The position numbers and the translations under genes were made by a program. A stretch of DNA of 30,829 nucleotides, taken from positions 1-30,829 of the forward strand of contig DHWS01000027.1 of NCBI GenBank assembly GCA_002413305.1, read 5' to 3'. This DNA is from Actinobacteria bacterium UBA5176 (GTDB taxonomy: Bacteria > Actinomycetota > UBA4738). The notes under the pieces were generated by a model. The model was not told the DNA's origin. It worked only from the letters and a program-made list of their open reading frames with translations, and did not search any database. Shown here one piece after another: positions 30,451-30,829 of the stretch; positions within the stretch are counted from its first letter, which is position 1, and each line of letters begins with the position of its first letter.

Positions 30451-30474
30451 ATGCCCTCTGACCTTGGGTTTTGA
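30451..30474 (+). CDS. Seven-residue leader ORF (MPSDLGF)
   Basis: ATG at 30451, seven bases after a perfect -10, followed by six codons and a TGA that overlaps the DAK2 start codon as TGATG. The DAK2 ATG lacks a Shine-Dalgarno, so a ribosome that loads on the leaderless message and finishes this peptide could restart at once. Translation is inferred. Confidence 0.4.
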   Translation: MPSDLGF

Positions 30475-30829
30475 TGGCGGACCGGTTCGACGCCGACCTC
30501 TTCCGGTCGGCCATGGAGCTGTATGCGGAGCTCCTCGCGGATCACCGCGAGGAGCTCGATTCTCTGAACGTCTACCCCGTCCCGGACGGCGACACGGGCA
30601 CGAACATGCTTCTCACCCAGCAGGCGGTGGAGTCCGCTCTGGCCGCCGACGGTCGGCCAGAGACCACGTGGGAGGTGACGGCGAGCGCCTCGCTGATGGG
30701 CGCCCGGGGGAACTCGGGGGTCATCCTGTCCCAGGTCCTGCGAGGGTTGTGCGACGTGCTTCGGATCGTCCCGGACGGCGCGACGGGAGACGACCTGGCC
30801 CGAGCTCTGCGCCACGCCTCCGACGAAGC
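30474..30829 (+). CDS. DAK2-domain kinase-like protein (FakA type), 5' part
   Basis: The first 118 residues of a DAK2-domain protein (PF02734), cut by the window end. It begins MADRFDADLFRSAMELYAEL and contains the ATP/Mg-binding NVYPVPDGDTGTNM at 32-45 and the MGARGNSGVILSQVLRG loop near 75-91. Related full-length proteins such as FakA are about 550 residues and phosphorylate fatty acids with a DegV-type partner. In many bacteria this gene lies beside rpmB and recG. There is no ribosome site at the ATG; see the leader ORF just before. Confidence 0.9.
   Translation, partial: MADRFDADLFRSAMELYAELLADHREELDSLNVYPVPDGDTGTNMLLTQQAVESALAADGRPETTWEVTASASLMGARGNSGVILSQVLRGLCDVLRIVPDGATGDDLARALRHASDE

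Noticed and set aside
1..30829. Mobile elements, CRISPR arrays, tRNA or rRNA genes, toxin-antitoxin or defence genes
   Set aside because: No transposase, integrase, repeat-spacer pattern, attachment duplication or RNA-gene signature was found on either strand.

Overview
The window is a gene-dense piece of a high-GC chromosome. Its gene content and order suggest an actinomycetote. It has a CofC/FbiD F420-biosynthesis enzyme together with an F420-type LLM oxidoreductase. It uses many GTG starts and ATGA/GTGA stop-start overlaps, and several genes look leaderless. The scattered backbone hup, cofC, plsC, gpsA, ddl, Lrp-type RAM protein, thiL, thiD, rpmB and DAK2 gene is a set that, from memory, lies close together in many Actinobacteria. 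The PEP carboxykinase is ATP-type, whereas the familiar Mycobacterium and Streptomyces enzymes are GTP-type, so a deeper-branching lineage is possible. I saw no rRNA, tRNA, CRISPR array, insertion sequence or phage gene, and no gene-free stretch longer than 300 bases.

Layout. 1-1934: two damaged genes, an alpha/beta hydrolase with a nonsense codon and a lost catalytic triad, and a frameshifted VOC protein. 2060-6159: a metal-uptake operon (lipoprotein, ATPase, two permeases, Fur-family regulator) behind a promoter that carries a Fur/Zur-like box. 6189-9028: idi, a divergent marR/lysE pair around a perfect palindromic operator, and the LLM oxidoreductase. 9016-13906: gpsA, an unusual HU protein, the minus-strand operon cofC - cold-shock-like gene - amidohydrolase, plsC, a YbjQ protein and a small anchored protein. 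13932-16278: threonine degradation (tdh-kbl). 16420-20485: a DUF885 metallopeptidase, a Cys/Met-type PLP enzyme and ddl. 20460-22846: a stand-alone RAM protein and a run of five small plus-strand genes of unknown role. 22871-25762: pckA, an EamA transporter and a dodecin. 25805-27680: thiL-thiD. 27652-30327: rpmB, a SpoIID-like protein and a TlpA-like lipoprotein, all on the minus strand. 30435-30829: an extended -10 promoter, a seven-residue leader ORF and the start of a DAK2 kinase gene that runs off the window.

Most of this is ordinary housekeeping. The observations most worth checking are: the regular spacing of -10 hexamers six bases before start codons (leaderless mRNAs); two candidate leader ORFs whose stop overlaps the next start (lysE and DAK2); an HU protein lacking the DNA-intercalating proline; the metal operon, whose solute-binding ligands look Mn/Fe-like while its operator looks Zur-like; the pseudoenzyme at the left end; and the uncharacterised small-gene module at 20771-22846.
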